Notes: generated from the letters alone by a model not told the origin. 64,000 nucleotides of DNA from Lumnitzera littorea (GCA_024138015.1 JAMXBB010000009.1:96845915-96909914), one strand, 5' to 3'. Positions 24,219 through 36,046 are shown, numbered from the stretch's first letter. Numbers and translations are program-made.

Positions 24219-25096
24219 TGTTGCGAACCGTGACTAAGAATAGACAAGGTTAGTCGCTGGATGAGTCCAAGCTTGAAAAAAGCTTAAAAGAAATAATGGG
24301 GAATGACGCGCAAGGAAAAATGCAAATGAAAAGTAAGCAAAACCCATAAATAGCTTCAGTGGATTTGATGCATCAATAGAACTTCCAAGGATTCACATCA
24401 TAATTTGATATAATACACGAATCGATTTAGTGAGATTACTCGCCACTTAGCCTTACTTAAAGGTTAGGATAAGAGTGAGATGATTGTAAACAAAGTAAAT
24501 TTTACGAAAGAGGAATGTCAAGTGTATTAATGTTCAATCTTATGATTTACAACTACAAGTGCAAGGAGTATTTATACTTGAGAATTTAGGGTAACATGCC
24601 TAAAAGGAAAAGACAAAAAGAGCATTACCCTAAAGAAGTAATGTACAAGAATACAAAAGCGTAAAACGAATATTCTAGGAATGCAATGATTAGTATGATG
24701 GATTCTACACATGATTTTGTATATAAGGTGATGCTGTATTAGTGAGGTTGTTAGAAGATACAAACTAAAAGTACGGTCATCTGGCTTGTCTAAGCATAGG
24801 TGGCTTAGTTAGTCTGGACTCTCTCTCTTGGCATATCGGCAATGGTGATGCTAAGTAAGTAAATGGTCAGGCATGAGTGAGAGTGAAGATTGGTTATTGT
24901 CTTGGCCTTCTACTTCTCGGCACACTATTTACAAGAAGTAAGGAGTCATTTGGCTTAGCATGCTAAATGAGTCGATAAGGAGATATTAGGCCTCAGTAGG
25001 AGTCGGCTGGAGTAGGAGAATACGCCATGCCAAGCCTTCCAGTCCTCTGGCTCACCTGTGGGTCAATGGTCTAGTAGCTTGATTCCCATAACAAGG
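24214..25096 (-). mobile_element. LTR (probably solo) inserted in gag, flanked by CAAGG
   Basis: Insertion of about 873 bp (24219-25091) between two CAAGG copies (24214-24218 and 25092-25096). The tips read TGTTGCG and CCCATAA(CA). The minus strand carries a TATA box (AAGTATAAATACTCC; TATA at 24569-24576), so the LTR probably points left. There is no coding domain, which fits a solo LTR formed by recombination. If the insert plus one repeat is left out, the gag match on either side is continuous. The right tip may have lost two bases, since TG...CA ends would be expected. Confidence 0.7.
24569..24576 (-). promoter_or_regulatory. TATA box of the LTR in gag
   Basis: Minus strand TATAAATA followed by CTCCTTGCACTTG. 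It sits about 350 bp from the inferred 3' tip of the LTR at 24219. Confidence 0.5.
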
Positions 25097-25610
25097 AAGC
25101 TTAACTATTGATGCCTATGTAAAAGAATTTCAAATGTTAATGATTTATTGTGAAGTTGTAGAGCTCAAAGACCGTAGTATCTCTAGATTTATTAGTGGTT
25201 TGAAATATGAGATTAGGGATATCTTAGTAGATGAGGAGCATAAGCACATTAGACAAAGTTATGTGAGTTGCCCAAAAGATTAAATAGTGCTAAATGAATA
25301 GATTTTGAGATCCTATTAGTTGAGCTCCTCTAAGTTGACCTATTCTAAGTAAACTCGTGAGTAGAGCTAATGAGATTTTACCTATTTCAACTACCCAAGT
25401 TGAGGAAAAGGAAGTTCTAAGGAGGTTTGAGAAAGGTTAGAGTTCATGGAGAAAGATAAGTGAGATTAAGTGCCAAGGATTTAAACACATGATAACTTAG
25501 TTCTCAAACAAAAGGGCAATGATAATGAAGGAAGAAATGCGGACCATTAAGGTCAATAGCATTAATAAGTAGGTTGAAGAGCAAAAGGAATCCGGATAAG
25601 CTAACCTCTT
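25092..25610 (+). pseudogene. Chromovirus-like gag relic, second part with zinc-knuckle trace
   Basis: Reads DAYVKEFQMLMIYCEV and SRFISGLKYEIRDIL, the second half of the gag core (Y..EF....I......RFl.GL..eIrd.v). At about 25462-25530 KCQGFKHM and NKRAM recall the CCHC zinc knuckle (C..CqGfGH....CPNkr.m), with the first and last Cys not in place. Stops and shifts are present. Confidence 0.75.
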
Positions 25611-25719
25611 CGAAGAGGAGGAGGTTATTTACAGTGAAGAAGGTAATTTTATGCCTACAACCATGGTACTAAGGTAAGTAATAAGTGTAAGTCTAGCACC
25701 TGAGGAGAAGCAACATGAG

Positions 25720-26130
25720 AACATGTTTCATTAGATGCAAGGTTAAGGGGATGCTTTGTGCACTTATTATTGATAGTGGCAGTTGCACCAATGTTACCTC
25801 TACATTGGTTTAGTAATTAAAGTTGCCTACCACTTCACACCCCAAACCTTATAAACTACATTGGCTTAGTAATAAGGGAGCCTTGCAAGTGACCAAGCAA
25901 GTTATAGTGTCGATCTATATTGGGAAGTATCAGGACAGGGTTCTATGACATGTTGCTTATGAGTGCTTCACATATTCTTTTTAGAAGACTATGGATGTTT
26001 AATCAACATGTGATTTATGATTGGAAGAAAAATACCTATTCTTTTGATCACGAAGGAAGAAAGGTATGAACGAGTCCGATGTTTGTCGAGCAAGTCAAGA
26101 TCATGCAAGCCCAACTTAGCTAAACTCTAA
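25720..26130 (+). pseudogene. Chromovirus-like aspartic protease relic
   Basis: LIIDSGSCTNVTSTLV includes the active-site triplet D-S-G (codons at 25772-25780). LHWLSNKGALQVTKQ and the SIYIGKYQD-like stretch follow, in the usual order for this protease (PYKLxWLNxxGExxVTKQVxVxFxIGxYxD). The enzyme would cut the element polyprotein. Stops after TSTLV and a shift near 25945 kill it. Confidence 0.8.
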
Positions 26131-26339
26131 AGAAGGAGGTTTTAATGATTACCTAAGTTAAGCTATCAAGGGATATGAAGGTAGGAATGCTGACCTTTCT
26201 ATTGGTTCGAAGGGTGGTCAAACTAAAAGCCTTGATTGTCAAGCTACCTACCCAGGTGAAGGATTTATTGGAGGAATTTATTGACTTGTTCCTAACGAGC
26301 TACCTAAAGGTTTACCCCCGATCCGAGGAATTGAGCATG

Positions 26340-26960
26340 CCATTGATTTATAGCTAAGATTCGCACTGCTAAACAAACTAGCATATCGATTAAATCTTAA
26401 GTAAGTTGCCAAGCATCAAAGGTAGGTTAACAAGCTAATGGAGAGACGATATGTTCAGGAATCCTTAGGCCCTTTTGTTGTGCTAGCTTTGTTGGTGCTA
26501 AAGAAGGATGGCACATGGCTAACGTGTATGAATATCTAAGCTATCAATCGAGTCGCTATCAAGTACAAGTACTCCATACTTAACTTGATGACATGCTTGA
26601 GAAGTTGCATGGAGCAAGGATCATTTCCAAGATTAAAATGCTAGAAGATAATGAGTGGAAAACCGCTTTTAAGAGTTAATGAACTATATGCTTCGAGAGT
26701 TAATAGGAATGGACTATATGAATGGCTCATGATGCTATTCGAATTATTAAAAGCACTAAGCACATTTATGAGGTTGATGAACCATATGCTTCGAGAGTTA
26801 ATAGGAAAGCTTGTTGTTGTTTACTTTAACAATATCCTTATTTATAACCTTGACCTGGAGACGCATTGTGAGCATCTCCGAGTTTTTTTCGCTAAGCTCC
26901 AAACTAAAAAGCTATATGCCAACAACTAACTTAAAGAAGTATGGCTTTTACTAATCCAAG
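26340..26960 (+). pseudogene. Chromovirus-like reverse transcriptase relic
   Basis: Blocks in order: LVLKKDGTW (PKKDGTWR), NEWKTAF region, GLYEWLMM (GLYEWLVMPFGL), STFMRLMNHMLRELIGKLVV, then VVYFNNI at the active site (codons 26822-26833), where YFDD has become YFNN, so both catalytic Asp are lost. About ten codons of the loop between the SKIDL and DEWKTAF blocks are missing. A 35-bp duplicated piece (26675-26709) sits between TAFK and GLYEW. Copies DNA from the element RNA in live elements; this one cannot. Confidence 0.85.
26675..26709 (+). repeat. 35-bp templated duplication within the RT relic
   Basis: This piece is nearly the same as 26773-26807 (two differences, at the fourth and eleventh bases). 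The downstream copy encodes the LMNHMLRELIGK block in its proper place; the upstream copy is out of place and interrupts the RT match. Confidence 0.85.
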
Positions 26961-27169
26961 GTGATTTTCTTTGATTTTGTTGTGAGTGGTAAAGGTATTT
27001 GAGTCGATAAGGAGAAGGTGAGGGTGATTACTAAATGGCCAATGTCGACTTATTCTGTTGACATCCGTAGCTTCCATAGACTAGCATCTTTTTACCACCG
27101 CTTCATAAAGAACTTTAGTACCATCGTGGCATCATTTATCAAGTTGTCAAAGAAGAATGTTAAGTTTAG

Positions 27170-27620
27170 ATGAGGGGAGAAAGAGTAGCATAGTTTCAAA
27201 AAGGTGAAGGAGAAGTTGACTATTGCCCCTATCTTGGCTCTCTTGAGCTTTGACAAAGTATTTGAGGTAAAATACGATGCTTTAGGATTAGGTATAGGTA
27301 CTATGCTGATACAGAAGGGCCAACCTATTGCCTACTTTAGCGAAAAACTTTAAGGAGCTACACTTAATTACTGAGTGTATGATAAGGTGATCTATTCCTT
27401 GACTTGAGATCTAATAATTTGGCAACATTAATTACTACCAAGGGAATTTGTGATCTATACTAATAACAAGTCATTGAGATATTTGAAAAGTCAACCAAAG
27501 TTTTCCAAGAGACAAGCCAAATGGGTTGAATTTATGGAGGGATTTTCTTATGTTGTTAAGTATAAGAATGGTAAGAAAAATGTAGTGGCTAACACCCTAT
27601 CGTGATGACATTCACTTTGG
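27170..27620 (+). pseudogene. Chromovirus-like RT connection and RNase H relic
   Basis: From about 26985 the frame gives VDKEKVRVITKWPM and FYHRFIKNFSTIVA, the RT thumb/connection. RNase H blocks follow: EVKYDALGLGIGTML (EVECDASGxGIGAVL; the first Asp of ECDAS is kept as D), PIAYFSEKL, YTNNKSLRYLKSQ and AKWVEFMEGFSYVVKY. The D of the YTDH motif is N. Single stops break the frame. Live RNase H removes the RNA template. Confidence 0.8.
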
Positions 27621-27739
27621 ATCGAGCTCCAAATAAGGCTTCTTAGATTTTCTATCATCAAGAATTTGTATTTCGATGATCTACACTTAGGTCCAATCTA
27701 TGCTTAATGTGAAGAAGGATGACCTATTGATGACTATCA

Positions 27740-27987
27740 CAAGCAAGACGTATACTTGTTTAGAAAGGGAAAATTATGTATCCCAAATTGTTTTACACGA
27801 GAATTACTAGTGTGCGAGGCACATGGAGGAGGATTATTTGGCTACTTTAGAAAGGCTAGGAACCATGGAGTGCTTACTTTAAGATTCTTTTGGCTAAGAA
27901 TGATGAGTGATGTGCAATATGTGTTGGAAAGGTCTATTACCTGTAGAAAGACTAAGAGTTGAATTGAGAAAGGGCCTTATTTACCAC
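27740..27987 (+). pseudogene. Chromovirus-like integrase relic, zinc-binding part
   Basis: LCIPNCFTRELLVCEAHGGG, GYFRKARN and FFWLRM follow the plant integrase H2C2 region (RLCVPxxSxRELLVREAHGGGLxGHFG...FFWPxM), ending CRKTKS (CRQAKS). The first His is kept (EAHGGG); the second (GHF) is Tyr. The match is cut at 27987 by a solo LTR. Confidence 0.85.
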
Positions 27988-28822
27988 TAATAGGAATTGA
28001 GCTATAGGATCTCTAACCCAAGCCCGAGCTTAAGTACTCGAGAGCTTAGTAAGGCACATTCTCCTTTCCTAACCTATACTTGAAGAATTCGAGTTGCTTC
28101 TATCCATTGATTTGCTACCATTACCTAGCTGAGCTCTTCCATACCTATTGTTGATTTTTGAATTCTAACCTGAAGAATGTTTATTAAACAGTTTGGCTCA
28201 CTTACCTAATAGCTTAATCAACCTTATTCCAAGTTGCTCAAATAACATCCGAGCTAAACTCACCTTAGGAGAGCTCGCAAGTTAGGCATCAATTGTCCTA
28301 ACAGTATTCTAGTGATTATTAGAAGCCTATTAGTATCTACTAGCTACATGTCAACGCCTCTCATGTGATGGAATCTATTGCACAAAACTTTTATTTTCTA
28401 ATCTCCCTTTTGTACCCTTTTAACATTCCTTGTACAATACTTATTTATGAAATACCCTTTTTTGTCTTTTCCATTTTTAATAGGTTGCCTTAGAATTTCA
28501 AGAATAATTGCCCTTATGTTTTGTTGTCGTAATCATCTTTTGAATAATTGAATATATAGAATTTTCTTCTTGTAAGCTATTTTCACTTGCTTGTTTAACT
28601 TTTATACTAACCCTTAAGCAAAGCTAAGTGGTGAATGACCTCATTGAACTAATCGTGCATCATATTAAGCTAGTTCATGTGTTTACGAAGTTCCTTGCAT
28701 TCATTTGTGGGTTTTGCTTATTTTTTGCACATTCTACTTTTCATTTCAAATTTTCTATTAGCTTAGACCTATCTCTTAGATATGGTCATCCTTGTTTGTC
28801 CTTAGCATGGCATATCAACCAC
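27983..28822 (+). mobile_element. Solo LTR in integrase, flanked by ACCAC
   Basis: An 830-bp insert (27988-28817) lies between ACCAC at 27983-27987 and ACCAC at 28818-28822. Tips are TAATA...TATCA, from TGATA...TATCA by one G-to-A change. The host LTRs have the same TGATA/TATCA tips and similar first bases (TGATAGAAATT versus TAATAGGAATT), so it belongs to a related family, though the bodies differ. It has no inner coding region. The integrase match continues across the site once the insert and one repeat are left out. Orientation is taken as plus from the resemblance of the tips. Confidence 0.85.
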
Positions 28823-29710
28823 TACTTATCCTGACCAAATCATGGTCCAAGCTAAGTATGAACTTTGTATTGGGGTTGCTAAGGATGTCCTAAAGGTAGG
28901 ACCCTATTATGGTGGTCGTAGATTTGTTTAGTAAGATGGTACACTTTGTGTTGTGCAATCGGACTAATGACACTTCGGCTATTTCTTTTCTCTTTTTGTA
29001 AGAGGTAGTAAAGTTGCATTGAGTATCAAGGAGTATAGTATTAGATTGAGACCCCAAGTTCCTTAGCCATTTTTGGAATACACTATGAAAGCACTTAGGG
29101 ACTGAGTTATTATTCAATTTGTCTTGCCACCCATAAACAAACGATTAGATCAAAGCCATCAACCAAACCTAAGGCACCTTGCTCTGAGTTGTAGTTGGAA
29201 GGAACTAAGTTGATTATGACTTATGTTTACCTATAATCAATTTTGCCTACAACAAAACAACCTATAGTATCACCGAGAAGCTACCCTTCAAGGTTGCATA
29301 TGGATACAACCCTAAGCTTCCACTTGACTAGATCTCTTTACCTAGCTAACTTGAGGATTAACAGGCAATTGAGAGAATAAAAGCCATCCGAGCAATGCAC
29401 TAGAAAGTCGTGGATCAACTAACCAAAGTTGCTTCCAAGCTTGAGAGAAGAGGTCGAGGATGAAGAGTTAGAGAGCTCTAACTCGGTAACCTAATCTGGA
29501 TTCATCTTAATAAGGATCGATTCCCTAATCTCAACAAAAGCAAGTTGTCCCTACGAGCAAATGGACCATTTAAAGTGATCGAGAAGATCAACCCCAATGC
29601 TTACATAGTAGAATTACAAGAGGGATATGGAGTTTCCGACTCCTTCAATAATGCTAACCATAGCTCGTACTAGTCCGAGGACGAGCTACCTAAAGTTAAC
29701 CAAGATTTGA
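28823..29710 (+). pseudogene. Chromovirus-like integrase relic, catalytic core and C-terminal part
   Basis: Blocks in order: SMNFVLGL (MDFVLGLP; first catalytic D is N), IMVVVDLFSKMVHFV, FLSHFWNTL, GTELLFNLSCHP (GTxLxFSTxxHPQTDGQ). The later QTDGQ-E stretch is lost near 29140. The C-terminal end at 29440-29700 has LISTKASCP, the FNNAN-like remnant of F-NVADL and ELPKVNQDLI. No chromodomain is visible. This is the DNA-joining enzyme of the element, inactive here. Confidence 0.8.
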
Positions 29711-29739
29711 TCCCCAAATCTCTAATAGCTTGAATGGAA

Positions 29740-30520
29740 TGATAGAAATTAAGGACCAATTGTACAATCCTTAGTAAGAGGACTAGCTACCCTAGTATGC
29801 TAAGTTGCCTAGAAGGACTTGACCCCAAAAGAAGAGAAGTTCCTATGAGTCGACCTAATATTTTTCTTGAGCTCTTCTAACCAGATCACAATCTCTTGGT
29901 TGGAGGAAGTTCTTACGAAAACTAACAACTCTCAACAGTACCAAGATTTGAGCTCTCATGATCTTAAGCTATTGGACTACGAGCCTATGCTAGCCTAGTG
30001 GCAAACTGACCTACCAAAGCTAAGCTCCTAAGTTCTAACATTCTGAATAAGCACCCTTTAAGTCCTCGAGTTGTCAAGCTGTAACCTAATGTTAACCTAG
30101 TCAGCTCTATCATGTACCCAATACTCACTTAGACTACAAATTGAGAGGTTGACACATGTTTGATCTTTTAATATCCATACTATCCTTGCATAAGATATTC
30201 CTTTTTGCTTTGTTTACTGATTTACCTTTGCATATTATGTAGTTTACATTTCTAGTAGGAATCTTTTTTGGTAATTTGTAGTAACTTAGGACTTACTCTA
30301 ATTAGAGCATATAAATACCCTACAGTTGTAATAGCCATACATCAAGTGTCTTCAATATTAAAAAATTTTACCTTTTGAGCTAATTATGTTTACGTGCTCT
30401 TTTTACTCTTATCTAGTATATCCCTAAGCGTGGATTAATGGCGAGTAACCTTTTGTTGCACTTTTGCATCATATTAAGTGTGACCTAAGCTTATGTAAGG
30501 CATTGGTGCATCATATTCAT
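29740..30520 (+). mobile_element. 3' LTR of the chromovirus-like element, cut short
   Basis: Starts TGATAGAAATT after a purine-rich GAATGGAA (polypurine tract position). Aligns with the left LTR through to CATTGGTGCATCATAT, then stops at 30520 where the Copia LTR begins. The last ~130 bp of the left LTR, including the TATCA end, have no match after the Copia element at 40287, so that end is lost. The TATA box is at 30310-30317. Confidence 0.8.
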
Positions 30521-31424
30521 TGTTGGTGCATGGGGATTGATTCAATAAGCAATCAAGAATTTGGCGCATTAGAGGGGTTGTTGTGTGTATAGATTGATTA
30601 CATAAAATTAAAATTTTTTTTGTCATCTAAAAATCCCTTTAATTACTCAACTTAATGACTGAGAATTTCCATAAGAGTGCTTTGTGTTTTCTAAAATAAA
30701 CAAAACAATTATAATAGCAAAATAAAGAGATGAGAGCTAGAAAGAGCTTGAACACAAGAAATTATAATGTTTCGACTTTATACCTACATCCATTCATTTA
30801 GCTTCACTGCTGGGATTCGATCTTCTAAACTGAATGTTCCACCATTAAAAAATAAGAGAATACAATCTACTATTATAAGCCTTAGTCATACTGCTCTACC
30901 TTTAAGCTCTCTATAAGCTATATAGATCTACAGTGAAGCACTCTTCTATTACAAACACTTCAAGTACCGAAATAGAACTAAACAATAAAAAAATAATTAG
31001 TTTGTAACAATTTCTAGCATATAATATATGTAAATTCTGTGATTGATTTTATAGATATGTCTTTATGTCGTTGTTCCTCTTTTACATAGCTTCTAAGTCT
31101 TGCTATTCTTCATTCTTTGCCATAAAAGACCTTCTAAGTTTTCTTCTAAGTGTTTTTTACCTTATATTGTCAACTTTGTTCGGTTTTCTAAATTACATTT
31201 CAATTGTTAAAAACATCTTTTTCACTTCATTTGACTTCTTCAAAAAGTACTTCTAACTCATATCTTCAACCATGAGTAGTAGCTTCTAAGTTTCCTTTTA
31301 ACAGTTAATAATAGCTTCTAAATGAAATTAGTACCCAATGATAGCTTCTAACTTACCTTCTAACTTTTATCCTAAAAACACTTAACACAAAAATCTTGAT
31401 TGGATTACTTAATGTTTATTATCA
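30521..31424 (-). mobile_element. 3' LTR of a Ty1/Copia element
   Basis: 904 bp, TGTTGGTGC to TATTATCA on the plus strand, so TG...CA. Aligns along its length with 38984-40286, apart from a 400-bp insert in the other copy. A polypurine tract (minus strand AAAGGAAAAATAGA, 31425-31438) abuts its 5' tip, which fits a minus-strand element. Confidence 0.85.
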
Positions 31425-31438
31425 TCTATTTTTCCTTT
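31425..31438 (-). other. Polypurine tract of the Copia element
   Basis: Minus strand AAAGGAAAAATAGA directly before the LTR start TGATAATAAAC. The polypurine tract primes plus-strand DNA synthesis in live elements. Confidence 0.65.
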
Positions 31439-33349
31439 ATAAAAATTAGTTATCTTCTCACAAGAAAGAGAGAGAGAGAGAAAAGTTTTCAAAAATTTTG
31501 TTATAAAAATGCATGGCTATTTTTAATGATAACGAAAAGAGGGAGAGGAAAGGTACATAAAAATATAATTTCATAAAGGGAGGTTTAATAATTTTATGTT
31601 CATTATATTTTTATACGATGTTTTGTTATCATCAAATAGGAGGGAGAATGTTAAGTCTCCTAATTTGTTTTCTATGATAACAAAATATGTTATAAGTTTT
31701 TACCAATATATTTATTAAGGGTACAGGTATTTAGACATTTCATCAGAATATTTAAATTGTAAATTTAGTTTCATTTAGAGATTTATTTAGAAGGTCTAAA
31801 TTACTTAAAAAAGAAAAACAAGTTTGGAAAATATTTAGAAGAACATATATCTTTGGATTCGATTATAGTACTTTAAAAAGTTGTTTAGAGACTTTGGAAA
31901 TAAATAAACTGGGACATCTTTAGAAGCTTATTCAGATGGTTGAATTGGAAGAATGACATATGAAAAATTACAACACATCAGATTTGAAGTAAACAAGACC
32001 TAACTCTACTAAATTGGGTGTATTAGAGAAATACACTTAATCCCATTTCACTTAAGTTGGAATTGAGATTTATGGGGATTATTACTAAGTGAATTAATTA
32101 AATAAACTATTAAAGTTTGGATAAGGATAAGGATAAGGATTGTTTTGAAATTTACAGGATATCAAATTCAAAATTCAAGATTATTTGGAGTTGTAGATCA
32201 AGTACATCTAATAAGAGAATTCTAACCAAGACAAGATCGGATCAAAAAATTCAAATTCCAAGATTTTCGCTAAATATCTGTAGATCATCTTTCTAAACGT
32301 TGGTTTAGATAAACATGAGATGGAGATAATCAATAATAATATAGACATTAGAAGACTTCAGTATAAAATAAGAGGCAATTAAAAAATATTGGAACGATTC
32401 TAAGAAGGAAAAACATATACATTACACTTTGATCGTGATCAATTTATATTATCTGAAAGAGTACAAAACACTTCTCAGATACTTCTTCAAAGAGTTGAAT
32501 TGAAGCTACTTATTCAATAATATGCATTTTTGTTTTCATGCCAAACTATCTGAGATTAATATTGTTCTTCTCGCTTCTGTTTTGTAAACATTTTTTAGTA
32601 TTGGTTAAAAGAAGTTTGATTATACTCTATAGATCTATAGTTAAACTATAGAGAGACTAGACAGGTTAGATAGGTAAAATAAAGAGTTTTGAAGACTAAG
32701 TGTAGTAGAAACTTGTAAACTTCTCTTGATTTATTTTGATTTAGTAGATCAAGTGAAATAGCATCGATAAAGTAGACCAAATCTCTAGCAGTGGAGCTGG
32801 AAGAGAGCAATAGGCAAAAGATCGAAATTCTATAAATCTTGAGCCCGATATTCTTTACTCTATCTCCTTTACTTTAAGTTATTTACTTGTGTTATTAATC
32901 GTGTGTTGAATTATTAAAGTATCGTTTTTCACTAAGTTAAGTTATTAAGAGAGAAAAATTAATTTCTCTTGAAAAAGTTTCAAAATTTTTTAATGACATC
33001 AATTCACATCACTTCCCACCCCCTCCCCTCTCCCCCACTCTCAATATCTTATATAGGACAAACACATCAAAACATGTTACTTAAGTGAACTTAACATTCT
33101 CTCCATCTTTTATAATAACAAAATATTTTTGAAAAAATATTTTTCATAATAATCCAAAGAATTACAGACATCAACATTTAATATTTGCTTCCAACTTTCA
33201 ATGTATAACTTCTAACTTTATGCTAGTATAATATTTTTATGTATGATACATTTCTTCCCCTTTTTGTTATCAACAAAATAAAGAATAAGAATTAGAATAA
33301 AGATCATGAAAACGTGAAGAACATTAACATTGACATAATAGAGTCTTTA
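31439..33349 (-). other. 3' untranslated part of the Copia element
   Basis: Lies between the extra ORF region and the 3' LTR. No coding signal on either strand. Contains a GA run (31468-31482) and a CCCCTCCCC patch (33018-33040). Confidence 0.5.
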
Positions 33350-35290
33350 CAACTAAAGATCATGACCAAAACAAAGAACACAAAACATGATAACTGATAG
33401 AAATACAAAAATAGTAAAGAAATTCTTGAACACTTGACATAAACAGAAGTTGAAAAAGCCTAAACAGATGGTGGTCTGTAATGTAGAGCAGGATTGGTGG
33501 TTTGTGATTGTAGTGAACATTGAGAGGTTTGGCAATAATAGAGTGAATTTATTGAAGGTTGGTGTCCATGATTTCCACTCTAAAGTTCAATTGTTGAACT
33601 TGCAGCTCAAAGCTTTTAAGCTCATGAAAAACTAAATGTCCTCCTTCTTTCTTCAACTTAACTCCTTTGGTTTGCTAACTTACTATGTAGGACTCCAGAA
33701 TATTAGCCATGTCTATGATCTTATTCTGGAATTCTTCATATAACAACTTATCGGTTGTCTTACATCCAGCTTGAATGGAGTTTGTAATTTCCTTTTTAGG
33801 AACCTACAAAATCTCCTCCTTAGTTTTTGTGAAAATTTCTTTTGGCCTAGTCTTTATTTCTTCTTCCTTAGTAGTTTCTTCCTCAGTTATCTCCTACTTA
33901 GTAGCAACATTAGTCAACATGTCTAAGTCATATGGTTATCTGATCTTAAGTTTTCCTCCTTTCATTGGTATGAATTTTTGTTTCTTTTTGGGTAGAGCTT
34001 CTTCCTCTACTAGTAAAGCTTTCCCTTTATCCTTTCTTAGCTCTTGGTTAGTAATTTTTTCCTTATTTTCATTTGCACCCCCTTAGCTTGATAATTCTTT
34101 AACCTTAAAGTCGTTTTCCTATTGTCAAGATAAACATAGTATGCTCCATCTTGAGTGAACCAAATCTTCTGATACACCTCAATAGTTATATGATGCAAAA
34201 TAGTCTCTCCAACTTTTTAGCCTCTAAAAGATATGGACTATCCTCAAGAAGTTGAAATCCCTTAAATTCTACTAATTTCATGATAACAAATCCATAGGGC
34301 ATCCCTCGTTTATTTCTCAACATGTGTCTAATCATATAAGAGGCTAGGTCTACTGGTTTTTTCTTTGTTAAAGACCCAATCACACTTGCATCTTCCCCTG
34401 TAATTGAAGTGAAACTCTTTTCTTAGGTAGTAAACAACTAGTTATAACTTTGTGCAGCAACTTAACTTCAAGAGTGAAGCACATTATCTAGGGATTTTCA
34501 TAATTGGAAAGTTCCACACCATTTGTAAGATTCAAATAAATATGTTCCCTGCTTAAATTAGAGTCTCTTTCAATAGGAACTAATCCTAGACATTCAGCTA
34601 TGTCTGCCTTAATAATGATAATATCAAACCCTCCAATTTTAGTATCGATTGAATTCGTACCTTCCTCATTCAGTTTAATGTAAACAGTAGCAACAACATC
34701 ACCACTAACTTTCCCTTTGATATTGTAAAGATTTTTTTCCACCTAAAACTTCTAAGTAACTGTCTAGATAGAGCCCATTCTTTTCAAAGAAACTAAAGTT
34801 AAGGTAAGAACTATGGAAAACTTTATCATTCCTCAATAAAGTTTTCATGTTTGTAGTCATTGGAATTTAAGTAATCTTCTTGATTTGTTGTTGAGTTTTT
34901 AATGCCTTCTTGGCAAATTTTGAGTGAACTGGTCTATCCTTGCTTCTAATTGAGCTTCTAACTTTGGAAGATGGTGTTAGATTTTTCTTTTGAACAGATA
35001 TTTTCTTCTTCAACATTTGTTAAAAAGGAATATCAAATTCTATGGACTCTGAATTTGATGGAGCATGACTAGAAGAATTATGAGGATTATTGTCTTCCTT
35101 ATAATTAGGATTTTCAAGTGATCCAGTAGCACTAAGGTTTAAGGTTTCATTTTGAGGATCTTCCTCAACTACAATGGGTGAAAAGATCATGAAGAAATTA
35201 TATTTTTCATCCCCTTGCTCATTAGTCTAGCTGACTTTATGGTGTATACATGCATGATTCTTGTGAAATTGTGATAAAAAATTGAAAGAA
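33350..35290 (-). pseudogene. Extra sense-strand reading frame after Copia pol, plant transposon-like domain
   Basis: Between RNase H and the 3' LTR, minus-strand open stretches remain at 34488-34742 and 34186-34383. One reads AEKxxYNIKGKVSGDVVATVYIK-like sequence; the next contains LASYMIRHMLRNKRGMPYGF followed by VIMKLVEFKGFQL. The IxRHMLxxKRGMPYG...I pattern resembles the 'putative plant transposon protein' domain that some plant retrotransposons, notably SIRE/Maximus-like Copia elements, carry as an extra (sometimes called env-like) ORF. It is in the same direction as pol. Many stops and shifts show decay. The domain name is from memory and moderate in confidence; no membrane-fusion features are visible. 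Confidence 0.5.
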
Positions 35291-35589
35291 AATTGAGAGT
35301 TTTATAAGAGCCAAGAGAAAGATGGAGCAGTAGGTTAGAGGATTCAAATTTTATGAGAGAGAGTGAAAAATGTGATAGATATGGAGAATACGGGAGTTGT
35401 TAGAAACTAACTTAGGGGGAATAATAAAAACTTCTTTTCTTGCTAAATAACAAATGGAGAAGGGGCTACCATGCTTATTGTAAAATATTTTATAGCTAAA
35501 TATACATTTATTATGGATTCAAAATTTTATAAACAATTAATTTACATGAAAATTACAAATAAAAAGGATTATACATACTAAGCTCATTT

Positions 35590-36000
35590 CTAATAAATTC
35601 AAACCTTATTTTCTCTAAAGGCTTAGTAAAAATATCTGCAAGTTATAAATTTCTAGAAATAACTCAGTACTCTCATCATTATTAGCAACATGATTGCTTA
35701 TAAAATGACGTTGAATTTTAATGTGCTTAGATCTAGAGTGATGCATTCGATTCTTGGTTAAATTTATTGTCCTTGTATTGTCACACTTACGATTATCTTT
35801 ATATGCTAGACCATAGTTCATTAATTGCTATTTAATCTAAAGTATCTGGGCACAACAATTTTTGGTTAATACATATTCAGCTTCAGTTATAGAAAGAGCC
35901 ATTGAATTATGTTTCTTAAATGACCAAGATATTAGCTTATCACCTAAAAATTGACAAGTTCCTAAAGTGCTCTTTTTGTCTAGTTCATACCCAGCATAGT
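35590..36000 (-). pseudogene. Copia RNase H relic
   Basis: Minus-strand frames give NSMALSITEAEYVL (SxxxAExEY motif), CAQIL, then CDNTRTINLTKNRMHHSRSK and HIKIQRHFI, the C-terminal RNase H of Ty1/Copia (CDN.SAI.LskNP..H.RtKHIdirhHFi). The D and H of the active site are kept in these blocks, but frames are broken between them. Confidence 0.85.
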
Positions 36001-36046
36001 TAGTATCTGAATATCTTATTAAAGTAGAGTTCTAATTCTTAGGATA

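Noticed and set aside
33775..34086. 103-codon plus-strand Ser/Phe-rich frame
   Set aside because: It is the antisense shadow of the extra Copia frame region, and its composition is the complement of Lys/Glu-rich coding sequence.
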